From NCBI GenBank assembly GCA_023853785.1, contig JAJIRX010000549.1, positions 62,001 to 126,000 of the forward strand: a DNA stretch of 64,000 nt. The letters run 5' to 3'. The position numbers and the translations under genes are program-made. Positions 11,590-23,699 of this stretch are shown piece after piece. Position 1 is the stretch's first letter; each line of letters starts with the position of its first letter. This DNA is from Psilocybe azurescens. Lineage: Eukaryota; Basidiomycota; Agaricomycetes; Agaricales; Agrocybaceae. The notes beneath the pieces are model-generated. The model did not search any database. It saw only the letters and a list, made by a program, of their open reading frames with translations, and was not told where the DNA came from.

Positions 11590-12538
11590 ATGGAGCACGA
11601 TTCGTCTCTAAATCACCACATCACATCCAAAGCAGTAAAAGTAACATCAATGACAGTCCTCATCACCCGTGGTACAATAAGAACTGGAAGCAGGCTTGCA
11701 GAGCTCCAGACTGCCAATTACTATCTTGTCATTATTACCACTCGTTCTGAAGCCTCCTCCAAATACAAAATCTTTCAATTCAACTGGTTGGATACAAAGA
11801 CGTTCGAAAATCTTTTCAAAGCAGACTCAAATGTCGACAAGGTTTGTTTCGTTGCACCGCCTGCCTATGATACACTCAATATAATGAAACATTTCATCGA
11901 CCTTTCTATTTCAATTACATTGTCTTCTCCAGCTCTAGTGATGTGGATAAAGGATCGTTTTCCAATGGCAGAGTCCATGAGTACATACTCGAGTAGCTGG
12001 GCCCGGAATGGAATATGCCGTGTCACGTCCGACTTGGCTCTCAGGTCTGTTTCTTCTCACAGAAATCGGCTAGTAAGTTAATCTCTTCTATTTTTCAGAC
12101 TATTTTTCAAGCGTCATCCTTGGTGTAATTTCAGAAAACAATGAAGTATACGACTCCGCGGGAGACGGAAGAATTCCATTTGTTACGGCCGAAGATATTG
12201 TTATTGCCAAAGTCGCTTACGACGCCATCGTCGCAAAGAATAGATTCAACACTGACTTTACGTTCTTGGACCAAAGGTATACAGCCACGATGAAGTAAGT
12301 AAATATATTATTTCACTATCAGGCCACCCTAATCGACGTCATTGGATGGAAAATCATTCATGAACGTATACCAGGGAAGGTAATATTCTATGCATATGTA
12401 GTTCTCAGAGCCGACACAGACTACACGAATATGCCTGCTTCGATCATGACCAACGAAACTGTTCAAGGTGCCGAGGGGGCCCGCCTCAAAAGTGACGATG
12501 CCATTTTGAGATCACCAACTTGGGCGCTTATTTCATAG
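11590..12538 (+). pseudogene. Decayed NmrA-like NAD(P)-binding gene
   Basis: The first ~90 residues from an internal Met near 11650 read well: TVLITRGTIRTGSRLAEL, FQFNWLDTKTFEN, VDKVCFVAPPAYDTLNIM. These are typical of the NmrA/festuclavine-dehydrogenase-like group of atypical SDRs. After that, homologous pieces occur in different frames: RPTWLS, DYFSSVILGVISENNEVY, GDGRIPFVTAEDI, GPKVYSHDE, DVIGWKI and TDYTNMPASIM. Several frame shifts separate them. The nucleotide-binding GGTG-x-x-G is also changed to RGTIRTG, losing two glycines, so this is genuine decay and not only a sequencing artefact. Family members reduce C=N or C=C bonds in secondary metabolism. The copy should not be functional. 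Confidence 0.7.
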
Positions 12539-12584
12539 TCAATAAGGAAGTTTGTACCAATGATCACGCAGAACGTAGCTCACG

Positions 12585-12715
12585 AGAGATATGGATAGCG
12601 TGAATGATGCACCCAGGTACCTAAAGAAAAGCCCATGAGGCGAAAAATAATGTAAATTGGGCACCCAGCAACCTTCGCGCAAACTGGGTACCTCATTCAC
12701 GCTATCCATATCTCT
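12585..12715. repeat. Palindromic inverted repeat with 23-bp perfect arms
   Basis: The arm at 12585-12607 (agagatatggatagcgtgaa then tga) is repeated exactly as reverse complement at 12693-12715. Between the arms lie further imperfectly complementary stretches, such as ggtacc near 12620 and gggtacct near 12686. The whole 131 bp could fold into one hairpin. It sits about 50 bp past the end of the NmrA-like relic and 400 bp upstream of HSP20. It could be a miniature inverted-repeat element or its excision remnant; no transposase is nearby. Confidence 0.7.
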
Positions 12716-13000
12716 CTTCGCGCCAGGGGTCTTTGAGTACGCCCTCATTTGACTTCAGAAAATACGTTGTATTAATTCCAATCAAAAGTGGTCGCGGTGG
12801 GAATCTCCTGGGGCACAAAAAATTAATCAGCTAGCGTACCTTCATCTGATTACTATGACGCAGTCGTATTCAACTTGTGAAGTTCTGGAGTCTGTTGCAC
12901 GACTCTGAATCCTTTAGTATCCGGTGTCTCATCTTCGATCTATCTCAAACTATACGCACCTGGTATACCTCATCGATGACGGAGCCTCCTAATTGCTTTT

Positions 13001-13038
13001 GAAACATCTTGAAACTGTTTGACTTAGAGCACATATAA
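13001..13038 (+). promoter_or_regulatory. HSP20 promoter elements: paired GAA boxes and TATA-like box
   Basis: Two GAAAC copies start at 13001 and 13011, one helical turn apart, in the style of gapped heat-shock elements. A tataa sequence follows at 13034-13038, about 80 bp before the HSP20 start. The assignment is based on position and short motifs only. Confidence 0.3.
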
Positions 13039-13116
13039 GCCTCAATTCGAACTGTTCTCGCCGTTCACCCTTCGTAATTCATCAACTAAACCCGCCCAAT
13101 ACTATAACGTCGAACC

Positions 13117-13704
13117 ATGTCAATCTTATATTATGAACCCTTTTACGATTTTGAACGTTTCCTCGACGACACTCTAACGACTCGATCTAAGCCCGACGGC
13201 ACCGTTCAACGTCGCACTCGCGATGCCGACAGCGCTATTCCGACTTTGAGACCCAGGTGCTTAGCTAATACCCAATCATCGTTATCAGGGCTTTATTAAT
13301 TATTTCTCGTTTGGCACAGGATGGATCTTCACGAAGACTCTAAAGAGAACCTCGTGACTGCTACTTTTGAACTTCCAGGCCTCAAGAAGGATGATGTGGA
13401 CATCCAGGTCACTAACAACCGCCTGATGATCTCTGGTGAGAGCAAAATCTCGTCGGAAAAAGAGGAGAATGGATATGTCGCAAGGGAAAGGCGATTTGGC
13501 AAGTTCTCCAGGACTCTTCAACTCCCTCAGGGTGTCGAGGTTCGTCAAACAATCTTCTGGTTTCTTATTCTTTTTCGACGAATTTTTCAATCTCCGTAGG
13601 AGAAACATATCAAGGCCGGATTGGATAACGGTGTACTAACTGTCACCTTCCCCAAGTCTGCTGCTCCTAAGGAGCAAGCGCCCAAGAGGATCAAAATCAA
13701 CTAG
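13117..13704 (+). CDS. Small heat shock protein, HSP20/alpha-crystallin family
   Basis: Three exons (13117-13256, 13320-13539, 13600-13704) give 154 aa in one uninterrupted frame. The N-terminal region is short and aromatic (YYEPFYDFERFLDD). The alpha-crystallin domain begins about residue 48 (DLHEDSKENLVTATFELPGL), includes DVDIQVTNNRLMISGE and RRFGKFSRTLQLP, and ends with the signature AGLDNGVLTVTFPK (A-G-L-x-N-G-V-L). A short basic tail RIKIN closes it. Such proteins are ATP-independent holdase chaperones in the cytosol that form oligomers and hold unfolding clients for Hsp70/Hsp104. Length and layout match the basidiomycete 16-18 kDa group. Confidence 0.93.
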
Positions 13705-13813
13705 TTCTCTGATATGCCTCATGCTTATATTTCCATCGCATCATTCAACACGTGTATTTATATTACTGCTGTAAAATCAATCGCTCTACTCTCCCATTTT
13801 CAAACTGCTAGAT

Positions 13814-14776
13814 TTATCGTCTATCTGCGCTTGTGATCTCCACTGTATGTTCCCACAGCAGCCTCTGTCCGTTTTCAGCTTGCGGAAATTTCAGCATGCC
13901 TATGTCGTCACTGGTTTTGTTGCGTCGGTTCATTCCCTTTTTCGCTTCAAGCAAGGCGTAAAGCATATATTCGCCGCAATCTCGTTGAGGGGTGGTCAGA
14001 AGCCAAAGCAAAGGGCGAATAGGTATGACAAGGATTTTGGTTATGAAAGATTGGTTGCTGATGGTTCCGGTATATACGACTCCGGGATGAATGTGCGTAA
14101 ACGCGACATCTGGTTCTTGGCGAGCAAATTCCTAAAACAAGAAATAAGACTCGCTTCATTAATAACAGGAATAAATACCAACCGCTACCATAAGGTCGTT
14201 ATAAGCAGTGCTTTGGGACATGGCTTTGAGACCTCCGTACGTGTTCTTCAGTCCGAGGTCTTCGAGATCAATCTCTGGACCAAGCCCGGCTCCGAGCACA
14301 GTAAGTACGCTTGCTGACTCTCCGTCTTCTTTGGCCTTGCGAAGCAAGGGAAGAAGATCGTATGTCAACGCCCACCGTGCGTAGTACCTCGACGCCAGTT
14401 TAGTGTCAATACCTTCCTCTGTCTCTTTCCGTCCTCCAAATCCGACTACAGCTGCACAGTGAACGAGAAAGTTGACTTTAGAAAGACGGCCCTTGAAATC
14501 TTTGGCCATAGCGTGAACATTTTTCATCAAAGTCAGCTCGCATTGTACGAACTCGTAGGTGGATTCTGTGGTTATTGGTAGAGAAGTTATAATGGATTCC
14601 GCCACCCTTTTGTTACGTCCAACAATGATTATATGAACTCGTCCATGTAAGTGACGAGCCAGGGCTTCAGCTATGCTCTGCCCTATGCCAGCAGTGCCTC
14701 CAGTGACTATCATGACGGGAACGTAAGAGGGGTGGTAAGACGCGTTTGTCTTACGGACGTCGGTTAGAGATGGCAT
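13814..14776 (-). CDS. Short-chain dehydrogenase/reductase lacking the canonical catalytic Lys
   Basis: Two exons (14183-14776, 13814-14131) give 303 aa. The Rossmann glycine motif VTGGTAGIGQ is near residue 24. HIIIVGRNK follows as the second beta strand, and NFLVHCAAV occupies the NNAG position. The active-site Tyr is likely in QSTAYNDLMVA, where the usual YxxxK has Met at the Lys position. A group of basidiomycete SDRs with YNDLM in this place is familiar to me, so the change may be a family property. The second exon continues with EFARQEPDVAFTHIHPGVV. The donor is the weak GTTGGT, chosen because it joins VA to EFARQ in frame. Substrate unknown. The frame is intact. Confidence 0.8.
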
Positions 14777-14846
14777 GATTAATTTATCGAATAATCCACA
14801 GAGGCTGAAGATGATGAATGGTTAACAGTCTGTAGGTAGGGGCATT

Positions 14847-14854
14847 CTTATATA
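14847..14854 (-). promoter_or_regulatory. TATA box of the SDR gene
   Basis: Minus-strand TATATAAG, about 70 bp upstream of the SDR start codon, a usual position for a fungal TATA element. Called from sequence and position only. Confidence 0.45.
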
Positions 14855-17530
14855 CTGATAAAGTTGCGGTCTTTGCCTGTTTCCCCATTGAGCCGCATTG
14901 ACTCCTTCAAGGGGATCGTTGATGGAAGACTTGCTGCGGAGTGACAAATAATGGCAAACGAGTTATATAAACGCCGCTGCAGATAGTTCATATGGACTAC
15001 TATAAGTAGACAGCATTAGACTGTTATCGAAGTTTGGCTGACAGGGTATTAATCCATGCAAATTACTTTGAAGCAAAACTGAAAAGTGTCTTCCAAGTGG
15101 TTCGATTTATCAGGGAGCCGGTACCAGCAAACAAAAGCTCAATGCGAATATGTCTGTTTCTTGAAGCAATTCAGATGTCCGGATGCTCAACCGTGACATA
15201 TTGACAGGATACGCCATACGGAAGAACATCCGATACGCGATACACGTTTTGCTACATGTGCACTCATTCCCAATTTACATAAATGTTTAAATCTAGACGA
15301 AACTATGAGAAATTTTTTAGTTATTAATCAACCAGTGCTGTGTGTGACGCTTTCAAAATTATCTCCTACGATGAAGACTGATATTGATCTCAAGCGAGGG
15401 AGCCCGCAGTAGTCAACACGAGCGCCTTTCACATTCTCGGCACCTGTTCGGCCATTGTATTTCCCATCGGAGTCTAAACTGGTTTTCAATTTCATCAACG
15501 GGCGGCTAACAAACTGTAGAAGGGTATGCCAAACTCAATTTTTTCGTCTTAGATTTAGTTGAATGATAGTTGCGCTCTTTGTTATAGATTTCAGCCTCCA
15601 TATACAGAAACACATTTCGATAGTGTTATAATCCAGTGGGATTAGGGTTTACGCGAATGTGACACAGTGGATGACATTACAACACAAGAGGAAGAAAAAT
15701 ATATGGAGTGCTGTCAATGTTAGGCTTCTGTCATTCCATAGGTAGATAATTCTTTTCCAGAGTGATTCCTTGTCTGAAGACTTGTATTAAAGTGCTGCGA
15801 AGGACCTACCTTGGATGACTCAAATAATAATTCACGGTAAGACATGAAAAGAGGATCTTCAAGTGCTCTCAAGAGAGAGACGTCATCACTATGGGCATAG
15901 AATCAGCCCGAATAGATTAATAGAAGTGGTTAATCCAGTCAACGTACTGAACAGGGTGTACTCTTGGTATAATTGATCTTCAAGTCTCTGTCTCCTGATT
16001 CCACGCTTCTCCGATGGGAGTGCAGCATTCGATTCAATTGATCACGGAAAGTAATAGGTGGGAGTATCCGGTCTAGTAGATTGTCAACCATTCATGACTC
16101 GCGACCTGAAGATTCGTTATAATCGTGGCAAGGAAGGCCACGTGCAGAACAACAGAACAAAAATACCACGATAAGATAGACGTAGAATGACGCAGAAAGC
16201 ATTGCACCTGTCGAAGGTGGGATATAGGGGGACAAAGTGAACGAATTCCGATAAGGCAGATAGAACCATATATCCACGATTGAGACATTTGAGATCAGGT
16301 GTTAAACTTTGGTCCATGAAAGAAAATTCTATTCGAAGCCTTGAATCGATCATTCATTGGATAATAAGCATGTGAACGCAGCCTGAGTCTCACTCGATGA
16401 TATCAGAGCGGTCGGTCTTTTGGTGCCTAAAATGAAATTGGCTGCAATCACGAAGTTCCATTGAACTCAATTACTTACTAGTAAAGGTGCTATTTCCTAT
16501 TAAAGATATGGTTCAAATAATTACAAGAGACAATGAGCGGAGTACTCACAATTCCGACTATATATGGTGTATCGTACAACTCATGTCCGTCGCAGTCTGG
16601 CCATAAAACTTCAGCCGGAGCGAATATGAAGCCCATTGAATTGCCTTGTGGGATAGCCACACCACTGGTGATCCAGCCATCACTTTGCCGGCGGACACGG
16701 AGCAACGGATAAAAAGCAGTCCGACGACCGACAATCTAAATGATGCAAAGTGGAGATGCCATTTCTTCGCTGCCTCTAAGATATGCACATCTCTCCACTG
16801 TAGACACCGAATACTCGGGTAAGAGCACCTGCGATATGCCACCAGGGCTATTCTGGTAGAATACTGTGTTGAAAACTTCCAGTTCTTATATCAGCAGTAA
16901 AGCGCGGGCTGACGCTTAAATATCCATATGTTACTGTTATTTTTTATGCATAACCGTTGACAGTCTGATACTTGGGCACCAGGAATTTCATCCATAGTTA
17001 AAGTATGGCTTTGCTCTCAGATCTTCCTCTGCCTAACGATGTCCGGTCCGAGATCTATCCATGCTATTTTATCATTTATGACTTCAGACAAATCGTTACA
17101 TAATCCCGGTGGCACTGTCCTCCGTACCGGCTTGACACTTAACGGTGTCTTGGGTGATGTCGGACCGAACGTTTGACTAGCGTTCTCAATTCTACGAGAT
17201 ACCACAACATCTGTCCTGTATAATAGAATTTTAGTGTAGGGACAATGTACAATGGTGCCGGCTCGTTCTGTAAAGGATACACATTTTCAGTACTCCTTGA
17301 GCCCTATATTGTGAGTTATCTTCGGAAAAGATAATTATATACCAGACATTTACTCGGAGTAGCAGATCTCCGGAAGCTGGAAGGTTTAATGTTCGTATGC
17401 TGTGAAAATGTCAAACTTTGATGTGATGATGGGAGTAATGAGAACTCTTCGTCTCCGTAGGGGCCACGGGGTGGTGGCCATTCGAGATAATTACAGATCC
17501 TCTTCAAGCCAACAGAGACCCAAGGTTATG
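14855..17530. other. Region without a recognisable gene; weak minus-strand coding remnants at 16490-17205
   Basis: From 14.9 to 16.4 kb I find only short frames. On the minus strand at about 16558-16850 two pieces look somewhat protein-like, separated by a possible intron ending near 16738: YQNSPGGISQVLLPEY and SDGWITSGVAIPQGNSMGF. Another short frame lies at 17017-17205. They do not match a family I know and stops occur between them. They could be a decayed gene or part of an unrecognised multi-exon gene. Confidence 0.35.
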
Positions 17531-17532
17531 AC

Positions 17533-17540
17533 TATAAAAG
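17533..17540 (+). promoter_or_regulatory. TATA box upstream of first terpene synthase
   Basis: TATAAAAG lies about 35-40 bp before the ATG at 17573. This supports that ATG as the start over the more upstream Met at 17402. Confidence 0.4.
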
Positions 17541-17572
17541 GTCTTGCACATGTTATAGCTCTTCAGACACTC

Positions 17573-18776
17573 ATGGCTACTCAATCATACACCCCTCACA
17601 CCTCTCACACCGAAGCGTCTGAGCCGTCGAGCTCACTGACAGCCGATGTCGCCAAAGACGAATCACTTACCTCTATCAAGAGGATTTACACCACTTTCAT
17701 TGAAAATCTAGAATATTCCCCGAGGATCCCATATCAGACAACAATGAGACTTATCAGGCCTTGCTAACTGAATTTGCTGCCTATAACACAGGAGGCAAAT
17801 GGTTCCAGGCCTTATGTCGAGAATCTTCCACTCTGGCAGAGGTGAGATTCTCTTTTGAACTACGGCCTCGAGATGTACTGACCAAGTAATTGAAAATACT
17901 AGCTTGGATATTCTGACCATTCTCCGGCAGTACGACTACAAATTGCTCGCTTTACATGGTACAACGTCCCAAAAATTGAGATATAAAGTGTTTTATTAAT
18001 AGATATTTCAGGTACCTGATCTATGTTGACGATCTCGGACAAAAATTTCCTTCGTTCCTAGAGGGGTTCCAAGAGCGCATGCTTACTTGCAAGAATCCAG
18101 AAGGATCTTTCCTTAATGACTATCGTGCACACCTAGCCGATATGTATCGCCTGTGGGATACACTTCCTGCCAACTGTATCACGCTTTCGGGCATCGACTT
18201 CATCAACGGGTGTCTATTGGAGCAGATGCCGGCTATTCGCGATATGCGACTTTCCCAAGCTGCTCGTTCGTGGCCATATTTCCTGCGCAACAAGACGGGC
18301 AGTGCCGCGGCCTATGCGTTCATGCTCTTCCCAAAGGAGCTCAATCTCGACATGACGATTTATATTCCAGTGATTGAAGACATTGTGTTCTACACCAACC
18401 TTACTAACGATATATTATCGTACGTCCCTTTAAGCCCCCGTCACGGCTAAATTCTCACTAAGACAAATACTACAGATTCTACAAGGAGGACCTTGCGGGA
18501 GAGAGAAATAACTATATCTACAATAGAGCTCACGTCACTCAGAAGAGCGCTTTGGATGCTTTACAGGACACTATCGACGAGACAATGGATGCCCATGATA
18601 GAATAACAGAGGTGCTAAAAGATACGGCTGCCTACATCCCATGGAGAAGATTTGTCAATGGATACATGTACGTTCACTCATGCCTTTTTGAAACAACTAG
18701 TTAACGACTATTGTAATCTTACAGAGCGTTTCACACCACATTAAAACGTTATCGCCTCGAGGACCTTGGTTTCTAG
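17573..18776 (+). CDS. TRI5-type sesquiterpene synthase 1 (one frame break in exon 1)
   Basis: Five exons: 17573-17841, 17903-17958, 18012-18419, 18476-18667, 18725-18776. Exons 2-4 are 56, 408 and 192 nt, the same as in the two plus-strand paralogues downstream. The family is that of trichodiene-synthase-like class I terpene cyclases, which ionise farnesyl diphosphate with Mg2+. The Asp-rich motif reads VDDLGQK. The NSE motif is intact (NDILSFYKE, N-D-x-x-S-x-x-x-E) and followed by GERNNYIYNR. The end has the conserved KRYRL. In exon 1 the frame must shift between NLEYSP and DPISDNNETYQAL, at a CCCC run near 17718-17721; one missing base explains it. With it restored the product would be about 325 aa. 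Product terpene unknown. Confidence 0.8.
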
Positions 18777-19547
18777 ATGGTATCAGGAATTTGATGAAGA
18801 GGCTTTCCAGTAAGACATGTTGTGTCCGAGATTAGAAGAAAGAAATAGAAGTTTGTTCCAGAATGTCCCAAAGCTATTGTACTTTTAATTTTTTAGAATG
18901 AATCGATAATCTGGACTGGCCATTTTCATCAAGGGTAAAAATGAAGTCACACCTCATGTAAGCTAGTCATGCAAATACAAGCAATAACGGTTGGACCAAA
19001 AATACACTCCGGTATCTAGTTGGACTTTCACTTTTTTCATTCTGCCCTGCATATAAGCCAGGTAATATCAACCATCTATGCAGTCACAATCTAAGCAATC
19101 TATGCACATGTCTCTGAGATACTGGACGACCGTCGTTGTTGTTTGAGGTCAGAAGCAAATGGTGCCGGTGAGGAGTACATGCCTCCAGAAGCTAGATCCT
19201 GGGATGCTTTTGCGACTCGCCTCCACCTCACACCTAAACAACAGCTACACCCACTCGGATCCGCTTAATGCTTCAATCCCAAGTCTGCGTAGTAAAATAC
19301 GCTACGAATTGTCAAATTTCCCTCGTATGATATAGATAGAAAATGAGCAAAAACAGAACACAAAAGCAAGTTTATACGAGTAGTCCGAGTCATCAGGGAT
19401 ATAATGAAGGTCGTCAAAGGGTATCATATATTTATATTATAGCCCAAGAGAAAAGAAATGGGCAATGTCCACGTAATAAAATAGGTAAAAGTCTCACCAA
19501 GTCATGCTTTAATCGTAAACAATAAAATCCTTGTTTGATAATAACCT
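18777..19547. other. Intergenic region between convergent genes
   Basis: The 3' regions of terpene synthase 1 (plus) and the GH5 glucanase (minus). Only short chance ORFs are present. No RNA gene or repeat array was seen. Confidence 0.4.
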
Positions 19548-22357
19548 TTAGAAAGCACGACGGCTAGGAGGGGGTGTAATCTCAGCGAGTGGTGCGGCAC
19601 CACCTCCTCTGCAACCAGTGGGAATAGCAACGCCGTTGGCATCCCATGGGTCAGGGTAAGCACATCCAGCAATAGGTGTTGGGGCAGGGGCATTGTCGTT
19701 AGCATTGAACCAGCCATTCGCTGTAACAGCGACGACGTTACCATTGCTGTCCGTGAAAGTGGGCATCGGAAGCGTGACGACGGATCCGGTGGATGTATAG
19801 ACCGGAAGCTGGTCGACTTGATTACCGTCGGCGAACTGAACAGGCGGCCATGGGTATCGTGATGTCAGTGCCGGTGAAATAACACCTGCACCTGCACCAC
19901 CTACCATCCAGGATTCAAACTCTCCCCCTCCAAACTGGTCCAGTCGATGGCCCGCATGCCCCGATAGCGCTTCTAGGATCTTTTGGCATCCAGCCACCTT
20001 CGAGACCATGCTGGTACGACCATAAAGGAGCCTCTACAGTTCCCCTATTAGACCTGCCAATCTAATTTTAAGAAATCTTCGATCAGTAGTGTGTTAAGCG
20101 CCCAAGAGCGAAAGTGACTTCGTACTTTCCAGGTCCAGAAGAAATAATCGCGCATAGCGTCCATGCTGGCCGACGAAAATGCTAGGAGGCCAGCAATGGT
20201 GCCTGCACTCCATTTCGAAGCGTCCTGCCAGTCTTGACAATCGCCACCATATGTAGTTCGACCCCGAACGCCTCTGAGGAATAATCCACAGTCATTGATA
20301 CCGTTGCTGAATTCTCCAGCTATGGTTACACCAAAAGCATTGCGACTATAGGATTCACCACGTTAGCCTCTGGTATTTAGGTGTCGGTACACATCCTACC
20401 TAGAATTCATTGCGCCGCCCCATCGAGTACAGGCTGTCTGTGGCCACCGTCCTCCCGCATCGGCGCCAGTACCAGTGTCGATAGGGTCCGTTGCAGCAGA
20501 GTTATCAAAAGCGAGATATGGATGGGTATCGAGCATTAACCTATCAGCTCCTTGCAGGAATCCAGGCCAGCTGTTAAGGGCTTGGAATCCATCGTGAAGG
20601 CTGATATACGGCCCATTTCCTTCTCCAACTCCGGTAATCCCGCGAATCACATTGTAGGCCTCCACATAGCTTTGTTGCAATATCTTAGTTCCAGTACCAT
20701 CGGAGAAAGGCACATCTGACTTACAAACCGCCAATCTCCGTCCTACCTATTTGACTAACCAAAGCTTCATTCATGATACCGAAGATCAGAACGACGTCTT
20801 TATACTCAGGTTGGGAGATGAATTCGGTTATGATCCGAAGATAATTGAGTGTTCGCTGAGCGTTAGCCAGTCCCATTACGCCGTAGAGGAAGTTAATCTG
20901 CCCCATTTTCCCGGAATGGTTATAGGCTGTACCGAATTAATAAAAAGATCATAGTGCGATGTAGTTGAGAAAGCTGACCGTTGTGGGATCCTGGGACAGT
21001 ATGGAGGTCAAGTTTGACACGGAGGCCATACTTCTTGCACCATTGTAGAGCCTGAACGATGTATCTTGGAAATGCGTCAATCACATGATCAGACGAGGTT
21101 ATGGAACTGAGCTCAGCTTACTTCCAGCTGGTCTTGGCAAGGAATGGTTCGTCACCCCAGGTGTCTATGGCCCAAAAAGGGATCGGTAGCCTGATCCAAT
21201 TCAAACCAGCACCAGCGATCTGGGCAATATCTTGTTCGGTCTGGAAGGTGATAAGAAAATGTCCGATGGGCAGAATTCGTGGTGCGTAATACGTACGATG
21301 AAGGTCTTATAATGCTCCTCAAGCTGATTTAACCCTCCATTGGCTGTATCTGCCGCCATGAGAGTGCTGAGCGTCCACTCATCGACAGCTCCGGGGTATC
21401 TCTGAAACACCGCAGGGCTAATAAAAGGTTCTAAAACCAGCCATCCGCCAAGATTGACACTGAAGAGGTACGCGGTCAGCTCAAGCCGGTCGATTTGAAG
21501 ACGATCTTTACCCAAAAATACGGTCCTTTCCATAATCCCAACTTTGATTAAGAGGAGGAGTCCATGAGTTTGGATACGCATAGTCCTTGAATGGATCGTT
21601 GGGATCGGAATACCCTGATGATAAATTAGTCAACTTCAAATCATGAAAACATTGTGATGCTGGCTAAAGCTTCCACCAGTCTCAGGCGACAATACCCGAC
21701 AGTCATGAATGTGATACCCCACTCCTAACGATCACCAACGCATTTCCATACTGTCGCTGACTTATGAGAGGAGATTGTAGGAGGCTCACATATTCCACCA
21801 AAATTATTGTTGTACGTAAACGTAGATCCGTCGTTGGCTTTGATGGTTGATCCGTCACCTCCCGTTATTGCTTCGGTGGTGGCACTGCTACTAGGTTTCA
21901 CGTTGTCGCTTGTAGATGTCGCTGTTGGCTGCCCATGACCTGACGACGACGAGGGGCTAACAACTGCTGCTGATGAAGAGTTATTGTTCCGTGGTTTGAT
22001 GACAGTGAAGTAGACCGGAAGGACGACAGCTAGAACTATGATAATTAAAACGATTAAGACGCCGAAAATGACTGAACGCGAGACTCGTTTGGGAGACGGG
22101 TATCGGTCAACAGGTGAAGCGCTCTCCAAGTTATCGTCGCCATCGCGTTCAACTTTAGTAGGAAGAAGAGTTTGCGACCCAGCCACGGACGATTGTGCAG
22201 CATAGGAGTCCCGTGGTGATTCGGCGCCATTTTGTGAAAGAAACGGTGCTTGAGGTTGAAGCAAGGAAGAGCCTTCCGCGAGAGGTAAAGGAGTGTAGGT
22301 AGCTTTGATATCAGAGCTGGTCTGTGATGTAGTCGAGAAAGGACGTTCAGCAGCCAT
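19548..22357 (-). CDS. Membrane-anchored exo-beta-1,3-glucanase, GH5 (subfamily 9-like), one frame break near the end
   Basis: A multi-exon gene. Exon 1 (21790-22357) encodes a Ser-rich cytosolic part, one TM helix (SVIFGVLIVLIIIVLAVVLP, residues about 94-115) and a Ser/Thr linker, giving type II topology. The catalytic domain follows: VNLGGWLVLEPFISPAVFQ, LNWIRLPIPFWAI, FGIMNEAL (acid/base Glu), LMLDTHPYLAF, and AGEFSNGINDCGLF (nucleophile Glu). The C-terminus has HGLEGGWMP, ESWMVGGAGAGVIS and YPWPPVQFADG. Such enzymes trim cell-wall beta-1,3-glucan from the non-reducing end. Between GPVWRG and EFESWMV the frame changes by one extra base (or two missing) around 19918-19930, beside a five-G run. 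As given, translation would stop about 120 residues early, after the catalytic residues. Confidence 0.85.
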
Positions 22358-23699
22358 AGGAAGCCGGCGAAGTTAACGTGTCGGAGATGGGCAGGGGAGA
22401 GAGAAGATGTCGAAAGAGCCTTCCTATGCCCTTTATGTCCCAGTTGTGGCAGAGTGAGACCCTCGGACAACTAATGGCCCGTATATTATGAGGAAAAGAG
22501 CACGGGCGGACAAACCCGTCGCTGAGCGTACGTACGACTGTTTATATTACTTAAGAGCCAAGCCAGGGCTACCAAGCCCACACGAGGCTAAAATAAGGAG
22601 ATTTGTATCCATTTGATTACGTATGTAATATGTAATGCTCATAGGATTGGCATAACCTGGCATTACCAGTTGATCAATGATTACATACCTCATGATCAGA
22701 TTTTCCGTTGGACCCAACTTGAATAAGGTACATATACATAAAGCAACTTAATCCTAGCACTCCTGGCTGTCAAGAATATAAGCACCTCTCAGGACGCTCT
22801 TGCAATGCCAAAATAGTAAGCTTATTATTCAGCGAGATGTGCTAACAAGAAAGTTGCTTGTTATAAAGGTCGACCAAAACAAAAGGTCATGGCGCCAAGA
22901 CATACTTCTTGGAACCAAGCGGCGGTCGACTCGTCGAGACTTTCGAGTGTCTGGAGACGAGTGATAGCGAGTGATGCATGTATAATAGGATACTAATAAA
23001 CCGCCAAGTTATCCTTAATACCGATGGTAATACGTCATAGGGAGACAGTCTAAGAAGCGGGCTGACAAAAGATAGGCAATATACAAAAGAGTTACTATTA
23101 TCATTATACTAGTACGTAGTCGGTTTTGAGCCTGTTTCACATTCTAAAATATGCATACGAGATACATTGATCAACCTGGAAAAAGGAATGATAGTCACTA
23201 TGGATCCGGGGTCTCACAGACCCTCATCTGCGGCCAGCTACAGAGAAGTGGGACTCCAAGAGACGCTTGAGAACTTTGGAGAGTATCTTATGATAAAGTT
23301 CAAGAAGGCTGGAGGACATACAGGCACATTCGATAATCTTGGTAGTAAGTACATAATCACTTGGAGTCACTTGGATAATAGGCTGGAGGCTAAGCTGGCT
23401 AAGCGCTAAACAATGAAACCCGGAACAGCCATGGCAGTGAATCTTCAAGCCCTTTTAAACTCAGCAGAAGCTCCATTCCAGAATTTCCAGACCGCGTACA
23501 TGGTCGCAACTTGTATCACGAGGATTCAACGTCATCAACGTTGTCATCAATAGCCTCTCGAAAACTACAAAAGCCCATCCGATGCGGTAATCTATTTTCT
23601 GACCAGAGAAAGCTCAAAGAAAAGATGTCTCCCCGGGTTTAGGATCCAATCGGTTAAATTTGATAGATTATATTGGATACGATAACTACATCCATCAAG
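22358..23699. other. Intergenic region with one unrecognised 80-aa ORF
   Basis: Upstream region of the GH5 gene and flank of the synthase relic. An ORF at 23167-23409 (plus) has no recognisable motif and no flanking splice continuity, so I do not call it a gene. No RNA gene seen. Confidence 0.4.
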
